Positions 51,368 to 59,745 of a stretch of DNA of 64,000 nucleotides are shown piece after piece. Position 1 is the stretch's first letter; the number at the start of each line of letters is the position of its first letter. Below the pieces are notes generated by a model, which saw only the letters and a program-made list of their open reading frames with translations, searched no databases and was not told the DNA's origin. Origin of the DNA: Mycolicibacterium frederiksbergense (GTDB taxonomy: Bacteria; Actinomycetota; Actinomycetes; Mycobacteriales; Mycobacteriaceae); the NCBI RefSeq assembly GCF_012223425.1, contig NZ_CP038799.1:6022873-6086872 (forward strand). The letters run 5' to 3'. A program made the translations under genes and the position numbers.

Positions 51368-52135
51368 ATGAGTACCGCTGCCGAAAACGTCCTGCTGATC
51401 GAGACCACCGACCGGGTCCGCACCCTGACGCTGAACCGGCCGCAGTCGCGCAACGCGCTGTCCGTTGCGCTACGCACCCAGCTGTTCGCCGCGCTGCGCG
51501 CCGCCGAGACCGATGAGACGGTCGACGTGGTGATCCTGACCGGCGCCGATCCGGTGTTCTGCGCAGGCCTCGATCTCAAGGAACTGGGCGACACCACCGA
51601 ACTACCCGATATCTCCCCCAAATGGCCGGCGATGCACAAACCGGTGATCGGCGCCATCAATGGTGCCGCGGTCACCGGCGGGCTGGAGATCGCGCTGTAC
51701 TGCGATGTGCTGATCGCCTCCGAACAGGCCCGCTTCGCCGACACCCACGCCCGGGTCGGGCTGCTGCCGACATGGGGACTGTCGGTGCGGCTGCCGCAGA
51801 AGGTCGGGGTCGGGATGGCCCGCCGGATGAGCCTGACCGGCGACTACCTGTCGGCGGCCGATGCGCTGCGGACCGGGTTGGTGACCGAGGTTGTCACCCA
51901 TGACGAGTTGCTGCCCGCGGCGCGCCGGATCGCGGCCTCGATCGTCGGCAACAACCAGCGCGCGGTCGGGGCGCTGCTGGACTCTTACCACCGCATCGAT
52001 GCCGAGCAGACCCAGGCCGGGCTGTGGATCGAGGCCGAATCGGCGCGGGCCTGGATGGCCGTGGCGACCGGTGACGATATCGCCGCGAGCCGGGCGTCGG
52101 TGATGGAACGCGGCCGGTCCCAAGTGCAGGCGTAG
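51368..52135 (+). CDS. echA16: Enoyl-CoA hydratase EchA16
   Basis: 255-residue crotonase-fold enzyme for beta-oxidation-type hydration. LTLNRPQSRNALS, the CoA/oxyanion segment FCAGLDLKELGD, and AINGAAVTGGLEIALYCDVLIAS are typical, matching Rv2831c. The Glu pair of true hydratases is not unambiguous (GLLPTWGLSVRLP replaces the common IPGAGGTQR), so substrate and reaction are open. A TACGGT -10 box ends six bases before the ATG: leaderless. Confidence 0.9.
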   Translation: MSTAAENVLLIETTDRVRTLTLNRPQSRNALSVALRTQLFAALRAAETDETVDVVILTGADPVFCAGLDLKELGDTTELPDISPKWPAMHKPVIGAINGAAVTGGLEIALYCDVLIASEQARFADTHARVGLLPTWGLSVRLPQKVGVGMARRMSLTGDYLSAADALRTGLVTEVVTHDELLPAARRIAASIVGNNQRAVGALLDSYHRIDAEQTQAGLWIEAESARAWMAVATGDDIAASRASVMERGRSQVQA

Positions 52136-52251
52136 CGTGCGTGCCGAGCGCCGAACAAGGGCGAAGGCCGAACTACGTGGCTTCAGTCAGGCTGTGTCTG
52201 GGCGCACCAGCACTGAAGCTGCGTACGATTTCCGGCCGGATCACGTCCTCC

Positions 52252-52296
52252 GTTTCAGTTTCGCGGCAGCATAGGCCTCACGGCTGAAACCAGGTA
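52252..52296. repeat. Copy of a short dispersed element (GTTTCAG...CTGAAAC)
   Basis: GTTTCAGTTTCGCG (52252-52265) and CTGAAACCAGGTA (52284-52296) form an inverted pair (GTTTCAG/CTGAAAC). Both parts recur at 62593-62612, there fused as TACCTGGTTTCAGTTTCGCG. The rest of 52136-52370, between echA16 and deoC, shows no gene. Confidence 0.5.
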
Positions 52297-52370
52297 TGCA
52301 GCGATAGCGACAGGAGCCCACGCTCGGCCTGAGTGCTGCCTGCCCACCACGGATGAGAACTGAGGAATAC

Positions 52371-53057
52371 ATGAGCACCCCCACCGACACCGTCGCCGAG
52401 GTGGCCGCGATGATCGACCACACCCTGCTCAAGCCCGAAGCCACCGCCGCCGAGGTCGCAGCCGTGGTGGCCGAGGCCGCCGAACTCGGCACCTACTCGG
52501 TGTGCGTCTCGCCCTCCATGCTGCCGATCACCGTGCCCGATGGTCTGAAAATTGCTGTGGTGTGTGGCTTCCCGAGCGGGAAGCACACCTCGGCGGTCAA
52601 GGCCGCCGAGGCGGCGGAGTCGGTGCGCAACGGCGCCGACGAGATCGACATGGTCATCGATATCGGCGCCGCCAAGGCGGGTGGCTTCGACCTGGTGCAG
52701 GCCGATATCGCCGCGGTGCGCGCGGCCGCACCTGCCCCGGCCGTGCTCAAGGTGATCATCGAATCGGCCGCGCTGACCGACGACGAGATCGTCGGCGTCT
52801 GCCGGGCCGCGGTCGCCGCGGGCGCCGACTTCGTCAAGACCTCGACCGGATTCCATCCGTCCGGTGGAGCCACCGTGCACGCCGTGGAACTGATGCACCG
52901 CACGGTCGCCGACGCCGGACTGGCCGTGAAGGCCTCCGGCGGGGTGCGCACGCTCGAGCAGGCACGCGCGATGATCGCCGCCGGGGCCACCCGGCTGGGA
53001 GTGTCCGGGTCCCGGGCGCTGCTGTCCTCCGAGGGTGGCCAAGCGTCAGGGTACTGA
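52371..53057 (+). CDS. deoC: Deoxyribose-phosphate aldolase
   Basis: 228 residues; cleaves 2-deoxyribose-5-phosphate to acetaldehyde and glyceraldehyde-3-phosphate in nucleoside salvage. The Schiff-base Lys is K156 in DFVKTSTGF; IDHTLLKPEAT and CGFPSGKHT are family blocks, and the second active-site Lys is in GLAVKASGGVRT. ATG with GAGGAA site; the in-frame start 18 bases upstream is rejected. Its end overlaps the convergent MerR gene by 12 bases. Confidence 0.97.
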   Translation: MSTPTDTVAEVAAMIDHTLLKPEATAAEVAAVVAEAAELGTYSVCVSPSMLPITVPDGLKIAVVCGFPSGKHTSAVKAAEAAESVRNGADEIDMVIDIGAAKAGGFDLVQADIAAVRAAAPAPAVLKVIIESAALTDDEIVGVCRAAVAAGADFVKTSTGFHPSGGATVHAVELMHRTVADAGLAVKASGGVRTLEQARAMIAAGATRLGVSGSRALLSSEGGQASGY

Positions 53058-53483
53058 ATCGCCGGAGTGCTCGGCCGCCAGTTCCGCCACGCTGGCGCCG
53101 TCGGCCAGGCGGTCCAAAGCACCGGTCATCGTGGCGCATTCACGCGCGGGATGTTCGGTGGGACAGTGCAGGGCATGGGTCAGAAAGCGCTGCGCGCCTC
53201 TGGCCCGCTCGATCACCCGGTCCAGTTCGGCGATCTGCTCCTGTACTGCCTCCCGCCAGCGGTCGGCGGGCGCATCGAGCACCGCGGCGGCGGTGTCCAG
53301 CGGCAGGCCGAGCTGGTGCACGATCTTGAGGAATGCCAGGCGGCGCAGTTCGGCCGGCCCATACATCCGCCGTCCCCCCTGGCGACGGGATGGCCGTACC
53401 AGGCCGCGGTCGTCGTAGTAGCGCAGCGCAGAGGGCCGCATCTGCAGTTTCGTCGCCGCCTCACCTATCGGGATCAGATCCAT
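53046..53483 (-). CDS. MerR family regulator
   Basis: 145 residues. The winged helix starts LIPIGEAATKLQMRPSALRYYDDRGLV (~3-29), with RRMYGPAELRRLAFL, and a long dimer helix (~75-110). C-terminal Cys/His (HALHCPTEHPARECATM) could sense a metal or oxidant, but a ligand cannot be assigned. An ATG nine bases upstream is equally possible. Divergent from the methyltransferase with a palindrome in the shared promoter, so it is most likely that gene's activator. Confidence 0.9.
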   Translation of the reverse strand: MDLIPIGEAATKLQMRPSALRYYDDRGLVRPSRRQGGRRMYGPAELRRLAFLKIVHQLGLPLDTAAAVLDAPADRWREAVQEQIAELDRVIERARGAQRFLTHALHCPTEHPARECATMTGALDRLADGASVAELAAEHSGDSVP

Positions 53484-53496
53484 GACCGCCATTTGA

Positions 53497-53514
53497 CTTC
53501 AACCCGGCTTGAAG
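53497..53514. promoter_or_regulatory. MerR-type operator in elongated promoter spacer
   Basis: CTTCAACCCGGCTTGAAG, 6-base perfect arms. It overlaps a -35 (TTGACT, 53493-53498) and is followed by CAAGGT (53518-53523) as -10, giving the 19-base spacer typical of MerR-activated promoters. The -10 ends six bases before the methyltransferase ATG. Confidence 0.7.
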
Positions 53515-53529
53515 CGGCAAGGTCTCGGT

Positions 53530-54129
53530 ATGGGCGATTCAGAGAACGTAGTCAATCACCACGCCGCTCACCCCGGCTTTTCCGGGCTGACCGGGACGCT
53601 GTACGGCTTGATCTTCCTGCTCGCCGGTCGACGTAACGCGCGGCGGGCCAACGAGATCGCTGGGGTCGGCGCCGACGATCATGTCGTCGACATCGGTTGC
53701 GGGCCCGGTAACGCCGCCCGACTGGCGGCTCGGCGCGGGGCGCAGGTCACCGCCATCGACCCGTCACCGGCAATGCTGCGGGTCGCCCGTGCCGTCGGCC
53801 GCGGTCCGGGCATCGTCTGGTCCGAGGGCAGCGCGGAGACCGTCTCGGTGCCCGACGGCACCGCCACGGTGGTGTGGTCGTTGGCGACGGTGCACCATTG
53901 GCGCGATGTGACGGGCGGGCTTTGCGAGGTGCGGCGGGTGCTGGCACCCGGAGGCCGGATGCTCGTGATCGAACGTCAGTCCCCGCCGGATGCCACCGGG
54001 TTCGCCAGTCACGGGTGGACCGCCCGACAGGCCGAGTCGTTTGCCGACCAGTGTCGGCGCGCCGGTCTGAGCGACGTGACCGTGCAGGCCGACGACGCGA
54101 CCTGGGTGGTCTCGGGCTACCGCCGCTGA
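53530..54129 (+). CDS. SAM-dependent methyltransferase
   Basis: 199-residue class I enzyme. SAM motif I VVDIGCGPGNAARLAA, motif II AIDPSPAMLRVA, and the post-strand-4 segment VVWSLATVHHWRDV typical of UbiE/MenG-like or small-molecule methyltransferases. Substrate unknown. ATG at MGDSENVV is chosen from the promoter geometry, which predicts a leaderless transcript; seven upstream codons are also open. Ends inside the convergent glycerate kinase stop region (13-base overlap). Confidence 0.87.
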   Translation: MGDSENVVNHHAAHPGFSGLTGTLYGLIFLLAGRRNARRANEIAGVGADDHVVDIGCGPGNAARLAARRGAQVTAIDPSPAMLRVARAVGRGPGIVWSEGSAETVSVPDGTATVVWSLATVHHWRDVTGGLCEVRRVLAPGGRMLVIERQSPPDATGFASHGWTARQAESFADQCRRAGLSDVTVQADDATWVVSGYRR

Positions 54130-55211
54130 CGCTGCGCCGCCACCGAACCCGCTGCGCGCAGCCAGTGCAGCGGATCGGCCATCGCGGCCTCCGCCGAGCC
54201 GGCGATATCGGTGAGCGATACCGCCGGCACCGCGCACCGCGCCGCGACCTGCCCGGCGACGACCACGGCGGGCACCCCGTGGCGTGCGGCGGCGTCCAGC
54301 ACGTGGCCGACGAGCTTGCCGGTCCATGAGGTGCCGTCGAATCGTCCCTCGCCGGTGAGCACCAGGTCGGCGGTCGCCAGCTGAGCTTCCAGATCGGTGA
54401 GTTCCGCGATGCGTTGTGAACCGGACGTCGCCATGGCACCCCAGGCCATCAGGCCGAAGCCGGCGCCACCGGCCGCGCCGGCGCCGGGTGTGCCCGGATC
54501 GGCCTGCAGGCCAGCGGCATTCAGGATCCGTGCCCACCGGGTCAGGCCGTCCTCGAGGTGCTCGACATCGGCCGGCGTCGCACCCTTCTGCGGCCCGAAC
54601 ACCGCAGCAGCACCCTGCGGGCCGCGTAGCGGGGCCGCGGTGTCGACCAGCAACTCGACACCGCCCGGGGGTAGCGGGGCCAGCCCGTCGGTGTCGACGT
54701 ACGCGACGGTGCGCAGCCCGTGCGCACCGCGGTCGATCGGCTGTCCCGACGCATCGAAGGCCTTGAGCCCCAGCGCCATCAAGGCGCCGGCACCGCCGTC
54801 GGTACTGGCCGAGCCGCCCAGCCCGATCTGCACCGACCGGGCACCGGCGGCCAGCGCGGCGCCGATCAGCCGGCCCAGGCCGTGGGTATCCGCCCGCCAC
54901 GGGTCCAGCCGGTCCAGCAACGCAATCCCGCACGGTTCGGCCAGTTCGATGACGGCGCGCTGTCCGTCACGGTCGAGCAGCCAGCGTGCGGACACCGGCC
55001 GACCGTCCGGACCGTCTACCTCGGTCTGGCACCACCGCCAATCCCCCGATGCCGCAACGGCCGCGCACGTGCCCTCACCGCCGTCGGCCTGGGGCAGTGC
55101 GATGATGTCATCACCGGCGCGTGCGGCCGACCAGCCCGCGGCGAGCGCCCCGGACACCGCGGTGGCCGAGGCGGTCCCCTTGAATGAATCCGGGGCGATC
55201 AGAACCTTCAC
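54117..55211 (-). CDS. Glycerate kinase
   Basis: 364 residues of the GarK/GlxK family (MKVLIAPDSFKGTASA, LPQADGGEGTC, IGLGGSASTDGGAG, GEGRFDGTSWTGKLVGHV). Phosphorylates D-glycerate and so feeds three-carbon sugar acids to glycolysis; GlxK gives 2-phosphoglycerate. It is the last gene of a four-gene operon linked by 4-base overlaps to the isomerase upstream, and its presence suggests the operon ends in glycerate. GTG start (VKVLIAPDSF). Confidence 0.93.
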   Translation of the reverse strand: MKVLIAPDSFKGTASATAVSGALAAGWSAARAGDDIIALPQADGGEGTCAAVAASGDWRWCQTEVDGPDGRPVSARWLLDRDGQRAVIELAEPCGIALLDRLDPWRADTHGLGRLIGAALAAGARSVQIGLGGSASTDGGAGALMALGLKAFDASGQPIDRGAHGLRTVAYVDTDGLAPLPPGGVELLVDTAAPLRGPQGAAAVFGPQKGATPADVEHLEDGLTRWARILNAAGLQADPGTPGAGAAGGAGFGLMAWGAMATSGSQRIAELTDLEAQLATADLVLTGEGRFDGTSWTGKLVGHVLDAAARHGVPAVVVAGQVAARCAVPAVSLTDIAGSAEAAMADPLHWLRAAGSVAAQRQRR

Positions 55212-56038
55212 AGCCCGGGCAGCACCAGGTCGCGGTACCTGCTCTTCATGGTGTCCAGGACGGTGTGGCCGTTGGTTGCCCAGACCTCCTCGTTGAAGAT
55301 CTCGACCTCGATGTCGCCGGTATACCCGGCCGCGGTCACCAGGGCGGCGATGGCACCGAAGTCGATGACACCGTCACCCATCATCCCGCGGGAGACCAGC
55401 GGGTCGGCGGCCATCGGGACCAGCCAGTCGCAGATCTGGAAGGAACTGATGCGGCCCTGCGCGCCGGCTGCCGCGATACCCGCGGCCAGGTCCGGATCCC
55501 ACCACACATGGAAGGTGTCCACGACCACCCCTACCGCGGTCGCCGGGTGCGGGGCGGCCAGCGCCAGCGCCTGACCCAGCGTCGAGATCACCGCACGGTC
55601 GGCACAGAACACCGGATGCAGGGGCTCCAACGCCAGTCGCACATCGCGCTCGGCGGCGTAGGGGACCAATGCGGCCAACCGGTCGGCCAACCGGGCCCGG
55701 GCGCCGGGCAGGTCGCGATCGGGGATTCCGCCGGCGACCATGATCAGCTCCGGCGCGCCCAGGGTGGCGGCCTCGTCGATGGCGCGGCGGTTGTCCTGCA
55801 GTGCGGCCTCACCGTCCTCGATGCCGGTGAGGAATCCCCCGCGGCACAGGCTGGACACCCGAAGACCGTTGTCACGTACCAGCTTCGCCGCCTCGTCGAC
55901 ACCGACCTCGGCGACCCGGTCACGCCACAGTCCGATCGCGGGCAGACCCGCCGCCGCCGTCGCCTCGACCGCCTGACGCAGGTTCCAGCACTTCGTCGTC
56001 ATGGTGTTCAGCGACAACCGCGCAAAGCTCCCGCTCAT
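55208..56038 (-). CDS. Sugar-phosphate isomerase/epimerase (TIM barrel)
   Basis: 276-residue xylose-isomerase-like TIM-barrel protein (AP endonuclease 2 superfamily). It starts MSGSFARLSLNTMTT and carries metal-ligand candidates in LALEPLHPV, VVVDTFHVWWDP and IEVEIFNEE; FEICD-like SSFQICDWL is present. Likely isomerises a ketose or hydroxypyruvate-type intermediate. ATG overlaps the preceding gene's stop (ATGA). The longer in-frame extension runs into the upstream gene and is rejected. Substrate not known. Confidence 0.85.
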   Translation of the reverse strand: MSGSFARLSLNTMTTKCWNLRQAVEATAAAGLPAIGLWRDRVAEVGVDEAAKLVRDNGLRVSSLCRGGFLTGIEDGEAALQDNRRAIDEAATLGAPELIMVAGGIPDRDLPGARARLADRLAALVPYAAERDVRLALEPLHPVFCADRAVISTLGQALALAAPHPATAVGVVVDTFHVWWDPDLAAGIAAAGAQGRISSFQICDWLVPMAADPLVSRGMMGDGVIDFGAIAALVTAAGYTGDIEVEIFNEEVWATNGHTVLDTMKSRYRDLVLPGL

Positions 56039-57222
56039 CCGTCGACTCCGTTCAGCGCGAGATAGGTGCGCATCCGCGCGGCCGCCAGCGTGGGATCTGC
56101 CAGCAAACCGGCCCGGTCGGCGAGCACGAAGAGCTCGCACAGGTGTCCCACCGACCGGCCGGAAGCCAGTCCGTTGACCATCGCGAACCCGGGCTGGTGA
56201 CCGTTGAGCCAGGACAGGAACGCGATCCCGGTCTTGTAGTAGTAAGTCGGCGCGGCGAAGATGTGCCGGCCCAGTTCCTGAGTGGATGCCAGGATCTCGT
56301 GGGCCCGCGTGCTGTTCCCGGCGTCGAGTTCCTGCAGGGCGGTCGAGGCCGCCGGGTAGATCGCGGCGAAGATGCCCAGCAGGGCGTCGGAATGGCCGGT
56401 CTCATCGCCGATGATCAGTTCGGGGTAGTTGAAATCGTCTCCGGTGTAGAGCCGGACACCGGCGGGCAGCGCGCGGCGCAGCGCCACCTCGTGCCCGGCG
56501 TCCAGCAATGACACCTTGACACCGTCCACCTTGTCGGCGTGGGTCTCGATCAACTTCTGGAAAGTTGCTGTCGCCGAGTCGATATCGGCGCTGCCCCAGT
56601 AGCCGCGCAGCGCCGGGTCGAACATGTCCCCCAGCCAGTGCAGGATCACCGGACGGTCCACCTCGGCGAGCAACGTGCCGTACACCGACAGATAGTCCGC
56701 GGGCGACTCGGCAATCGTGGCCAGCGCCCGGGAGGCCATCAGGATCACCTGGGCTCCCGCGTCGCGCACCACCTCGATCTGCGCCCGGTAGGCATCGGTG
56801 ATGGCGGCCAAACCCGCTTTCCCGCAGGGAATATCGGTGAGGGCCAACTGGTCGGTGCCCGCACCGCAGGACAACCGTCCGCCCACGGCGGCGGCTTCGC
56901 GACCACTGCGCCCGATCAGCTCGCGGGTGGCGGTCCAGTCCAGCCCCATGCCGCGTTGCGCGGTGTCCATCGCATCGGCGACGCCCAGGCCGTAGGACCA
57001 CAATTCGTGGCGGTAGGCCATGGTGATGTCCCAGTCCAGATCGGCGGGTGCGCCGGGGCTGCTGTCGGCGGTCACCTTGGGGACGACATGGGCTGCCGCG
57101 TAGGCGATCCGGGAGGTGATCGGACCGCCGGGCCGCCGCCACGGGCCGGGCTCACCGAGAACATGGGTGCGCAGCACCCCGTCGATCGGCAGCCGCAGCG
57201 CCGTTGCGGTCGTGGCTGTCAC
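56035..57222 (-). CDS. DUF993 / dihydrodipicolinate-synthase-like aldolase
   Basis: 395-residue DUF993 protein; members belong to the NAL/DapA TIM-barrel class and sit in sugar-acid operons. LSCGAGTDQLALTD, VILHWLGDMFDPALRGYW, VDGVKVSLLD (candidate Schiff-base Lys in GVKVSLLD) and YTGDDFNYPELI are the conserved blocks. A retro-aldol or dehydratase step is plausible. GTG starts within GTGA of the upstream oxidoreductase's stop; an in-frame extension that overlaps the latter is rejected. Exact reaction unproven. Confidence 0.83.
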   Translation of the reverse strand: MTATTATALRLPIDGVLRTHVLGEPGPWRRPGGPITSRIAYAAAHVVPKVTADSSPGAPADLDWDITMAYRHELWSYGLGVADAMDTAQRGMGLDWTATRELIGRSGREAAAVGGRLSCGAGTDQLALTDIPCGKAGLAAITDAYRAQIEVVRDAGAQVILMASRALATIAESPADYLSVYGTLLAEVDRPVILHWLGDMFDPALRGYWGSADIDSATATFQKLIETHADKVDGVKVSLLDAGHEVALRRALPAGVRLYTGDDFNYPELIIGDETGHSDALLGIFAAIYPAASTALQELDAGNSTRAHEILASTQELGRHIFAAPTYYYKTGIAFLSWLNGHQPGFAMVNGLASGRSVGHLCELFVLADRAGLLADPTLAAARMRTYLALNGVDG

Positions 57223-58394
57223 AGCACGATCTCCGGGACGTCGAGGCGACGTCCTTCGGCGGAGCTGCGCAGTCCGAGTTCGGCCAATTGCACACCGCGC
57301 GCTGCCGACAGCAGGCCGAAACGGTGGGACCGGCCGGCGACCACATCGCGCAGATACTCCTCCCATTGCAGCTTGAAGCCGTTGTCGAGATCCGCGTTGG
57401 CCGGGACCTCGAGCCACTGGTCACGGAACTTCTCGGTGACCGGAAGGTCGGGATTCCACACCGGTTTCGGGGTGTGGGCCCGCTGCTGCGCGACGCAACC
57501 GCGCAGGCCGGCGACCGCGGATCCGTGGGTGCCGTCGATCTGGAACTCGACCAGTTCGTCACGGTGCACCCGCACCGCCCAGGACGAGTTGATCTGGGCG
57601 ATGACGCCGCCCTCGATCTCGAAGATCCCGTAGGCGGCGTCGTCAGCGGTCGCGGCATAGGCGTTGCCCTGCTCGTCCCAGCGGGTGGGGATGTGGGTGG
57701 CGGTGCGCGCGGTCACCGTCTGCACGGTGCCGAGCAGACCCTCCATCACGTAGTTCCAGTGACAGAACATGTCGACGGCGATACCGCCACCGTCCTCGGC
57801 GCGGTAGTTCCAGCTCGGCCGCTGGGCGGGCTGGCCGTCACCCTCGAACACCCAGTACCCGAACTCGCCGCGCATCGACAGGATGCGCCCGAAGAAACCT
57901 TCGTCGACAAGCCGGCGCAGCTTCACCAGACCCGGCAGGTACAGCTTGTCGTGCACCACCCCGGCCACCACCCCGGCATTCTCCGCCATGCGCGCGAGTT
58001 CTATTGCTTCGGTGAGGGTTTCGGCCGTCGGCTTCTCGGTATAGACATGCTTGCCCGCCTTGATGGCGCTCGACAGCGCCTCCATCCGCCGCGAGGTGAC
58101 CTGCGCGTCGAAGTAGACGTCGACGGTAGGGTCGGCGATCACGGAGGCGGTGTCGGTCGTCCAGGAGGCGATGGAATGCGCGGCGGCGAGGTCGGCGATC
58201 TTATCGGCGTTGCGCCCGACCAGGATCGGCTCCACGTCGACACGGGTGCCGTCCTCGAGCAGCAGACCGGTCTCGCGCAGCGGGAGGATGGAGCGCAGCA
58301 GGTGCTGGCGGTAGCCCATCCGGCCCGTCACGCCGTTCATGGCGATGCGCAGCGTGCGGCCGCGGGGCGGGAGGTTGTCAGAAGATGTGGCCAT
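57219..58394 (-). CDS. Gfo/Idh/MocA oxidoreductase
   Basis: 391 residues. N-terminal NAD(P) fold starts RTLRIAMNGVTGRMGYRQH, and the family motif KHVYTEKPTAETL carries the catalytic Lys of E-K-P. The C-terminal alpha/beta domain has GVVHDKLYLPGLVKL and DMFCHWNYVMEG (D-x-x-x-H type residues). Oxidises a sugar or sugar acid at one hydroxyl. First gene of the operon; the ATG (MATSSDNL) is chosen because it begins the known N-terminus, and longer frames run into the lacI region. LacI operator lies 110 bases upstream. Confidence 0.9.
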   Translation of the reverse strand: MATSSDNLPPRGRTLRIAMNGVTGRMGYRQHLLRSILPLRETGLLLEDGTRVDVEPILVGRNADKIADLAAAHSIASWTTDTASVIADPTVDVYFDAQVTSRRMEALSSAIKAGKHVYTEKPTAETLTEAIELARMAENAGVVAGVVHDKLYLPGLVKLRRLVDEGFFGRILSMRGEFGYWVFEGDGQPAQRPSWNYRAEDGGGIAVDMFCHWNYVMEGLLGTVQTVTARTATHIPTRWDEQGNAYAATADDAAYGIFEIEGGVIAQINSSWAVRVHRDELVEFQIDGTHGSAVAGLRGCVAQQRAHTPKPVWNPDLPVTEKFRDQWLEVPANADLDNGFKLQWEEYLRDVVAGRSHRFGLLSAARGVQLAELGLRSSAEGRRLDVPEIVL

Positions 58395-58504
58395 GTGCGA
58401 ATTCCTTGTCTGGTGAAGACGGCGTCTTATCGGGACGATGCGAATAAGGGGATCCGGCGCCCCACCCGAACTCGTTATCGAGTCGGCGGCGCCGTCAGCA
58501 CTTC

Positions 58505-58518
58505 GGAATGCGCTTTCC
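58505..58518. promoter_or_regulatory. LacI-family operator, lacI side
   Basis: GGAATGCGCTTTCC, a near-palindrome centred on GCGC. Its reverse complement is identical to the operator in front of the ABC transporter. It is followed by TAAGCT (58523-58528), a possible lacI -10, and lies 110 bases from the divergent oxidoreductase start, so it may control both. Confidence 0.82.
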
Positions 58519-58579
58519 ACGGTAAGCTGTCCAGGCGTTCCGGTCAACCCGGAGTTCGGCGACGAGGGCGGGAGCGGGC

Positions 58580-59611
58580 ATGGCGGCGGTGACTCTGCAC
58601 GATGTGGCGATGCGGGCCGGCGTATCGCAGGCGACGGCATCGCGCGTGCTCAACGGCTCGAATCGGATTCCCGGGGTCGGGGTGGCCGATCGGGTGCGCG
58701 CCGCGGCGCGCGAGCTCGGATACGTGCCGAATGCGCAGGCGCAGGCGCTGGCCCGGGCCTCCACCGGGCTGCTCGGCCTGATCGTGCACGATATCGCCGA
58801 CCCGTACTTCTCCTCGATCGCGCGCGGCGTGCAGTCCGCCGCACGCGCCGCGCGCAAGCAGGTGCTGCTGGCCGGCACCGACCGTGACTTCGATATCGAA
58901 CGGGAATCCGTCAGCACCTTCATCTCCCACCGCGCCGATGCCATCGTGCTCGCGGGCTCCCGCCAGAGCGGCGACCTGGACCGCGAGCTGGAAGCCGAGT
59001 TCGGCCGTTACCGCGCCAATGGCGGGCGGGTGGTCGTGATCGGCCAGCCACTGGCCTTCGGTGGCGCCGTCGAGCCGGAAAATCACTTTGCCTCAAGCGA
59101 ATTGGCAGACGCCCTGGTGGCTGCCGGGCACCGGCAGTTCGCCGTGATCGGCGGGCCGGGCAACATCCGGACCTCGGTGGACCGCCGCAACGGTTTCACC
59201 GAGGCGCTCGGCAGACACGGGCTGACAACACTGGTGGAGGTGTCCGGAGATTTCACCCGCGACGGCGGCCACTCCGCCGCCCGCAGGCTCGCCGCGGCCC
59301 TGGATCTCAGCCCCGGCGGCACCCGGGAACCGGTCTGCGTATTTGCCGTGACCGACGTGATGGCCATCGGGGCCATCGCCGCGTGGCGTGAGCTAGGCCT
59401 GAGCGTGCCGCGCGACGTGTGCATCGCCGGCTTCGACGATATCCCGACACTGCGCGACCACACCCCCAGCCTGACCACGGTCGCGCTACCCCTGGAGGAA
59501 ATCGGCGCGCGCGCAGTCGAATTGGCATTGCGCATCGATACCGACGCCGATGACCTGCGGGAACGGATCCCCGGTCGGATCGTGCTGCGGGACAGCACCC
59601 GCCTTGGCTGA
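58580..59611 (+). CDS. LacI family transcription regulator
   Basis: 343 residues. The helix-turn-helix and hinge are textbook: VTLHDVAMRAGVSQATASRVLN (4-25), then LGYVPNAQAQALA. The periplasmic-binding-like domain (60-340) has LGLIVHDIADPYFSSIARG, VIGGPGNIRTSVDRRNGF and DVCIAGFDDIP, and should bind a sugar or sugar acid. Ligand unknown. Identical operators before its own gene and before the ABC importer define its regulon. Confidence 0.95.
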   Translation: MAAVTLHDVAMRAGVSQATASRVLNGSNRIPGVGVADRVRAAARELGYVPNAQAQALARASTGLLGLIVHDIADPYFSSIARGVQSAARAARKQVLLAGTDRDFDIERESVSTFISHRADAIVLAGSRQSGDLDRELEAEFGRYRANGGRVVVIGQPLAFGGAVEPENHFASSELADALVAAGHRQFAVIGGPGNIRTSVDRRNGFTEALGRHGLTTLVEVSGDFTRDGGHSAARRLAAALDLSPGGTREPVCVFAVTDVMAIGAIAAWRELGLSVPRDVCIAGFDDIPTLRDHTPSLTTVALPLEEIGARAVELALRIDTDADDLRERIPGRIVLRDSTRLG

Positions 59612-59641
59612 GCGGATCCTCAGACGGGCGTCACGTCTCGG

Positions 59642-59697
59642 TTGACAGTGTGCGCCAGGTCACGTTAGTGTCGGAATCGCTTCGGAAAGCGCATTCC
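59642..59697 (+). promoter_or_regulatory. LacI-controlled promoter of the ABC importer
   Basis: TTGACA (59642-59647) and TAGTGT (59666-59671) form a promoter with an 18-base spacer. The operator GGAAAGCGCATTCC (59684-59697) lies just after the expected transcription start, a classic repressor position, and is the exact reverse complement of the operator by lacI. Confidence 0.83.
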
Positions 59698-59745
59698 CAA
59701 CGGGTGCAGGACAGACCCGTTCCACTGCGACCTTGAGGACAATCC

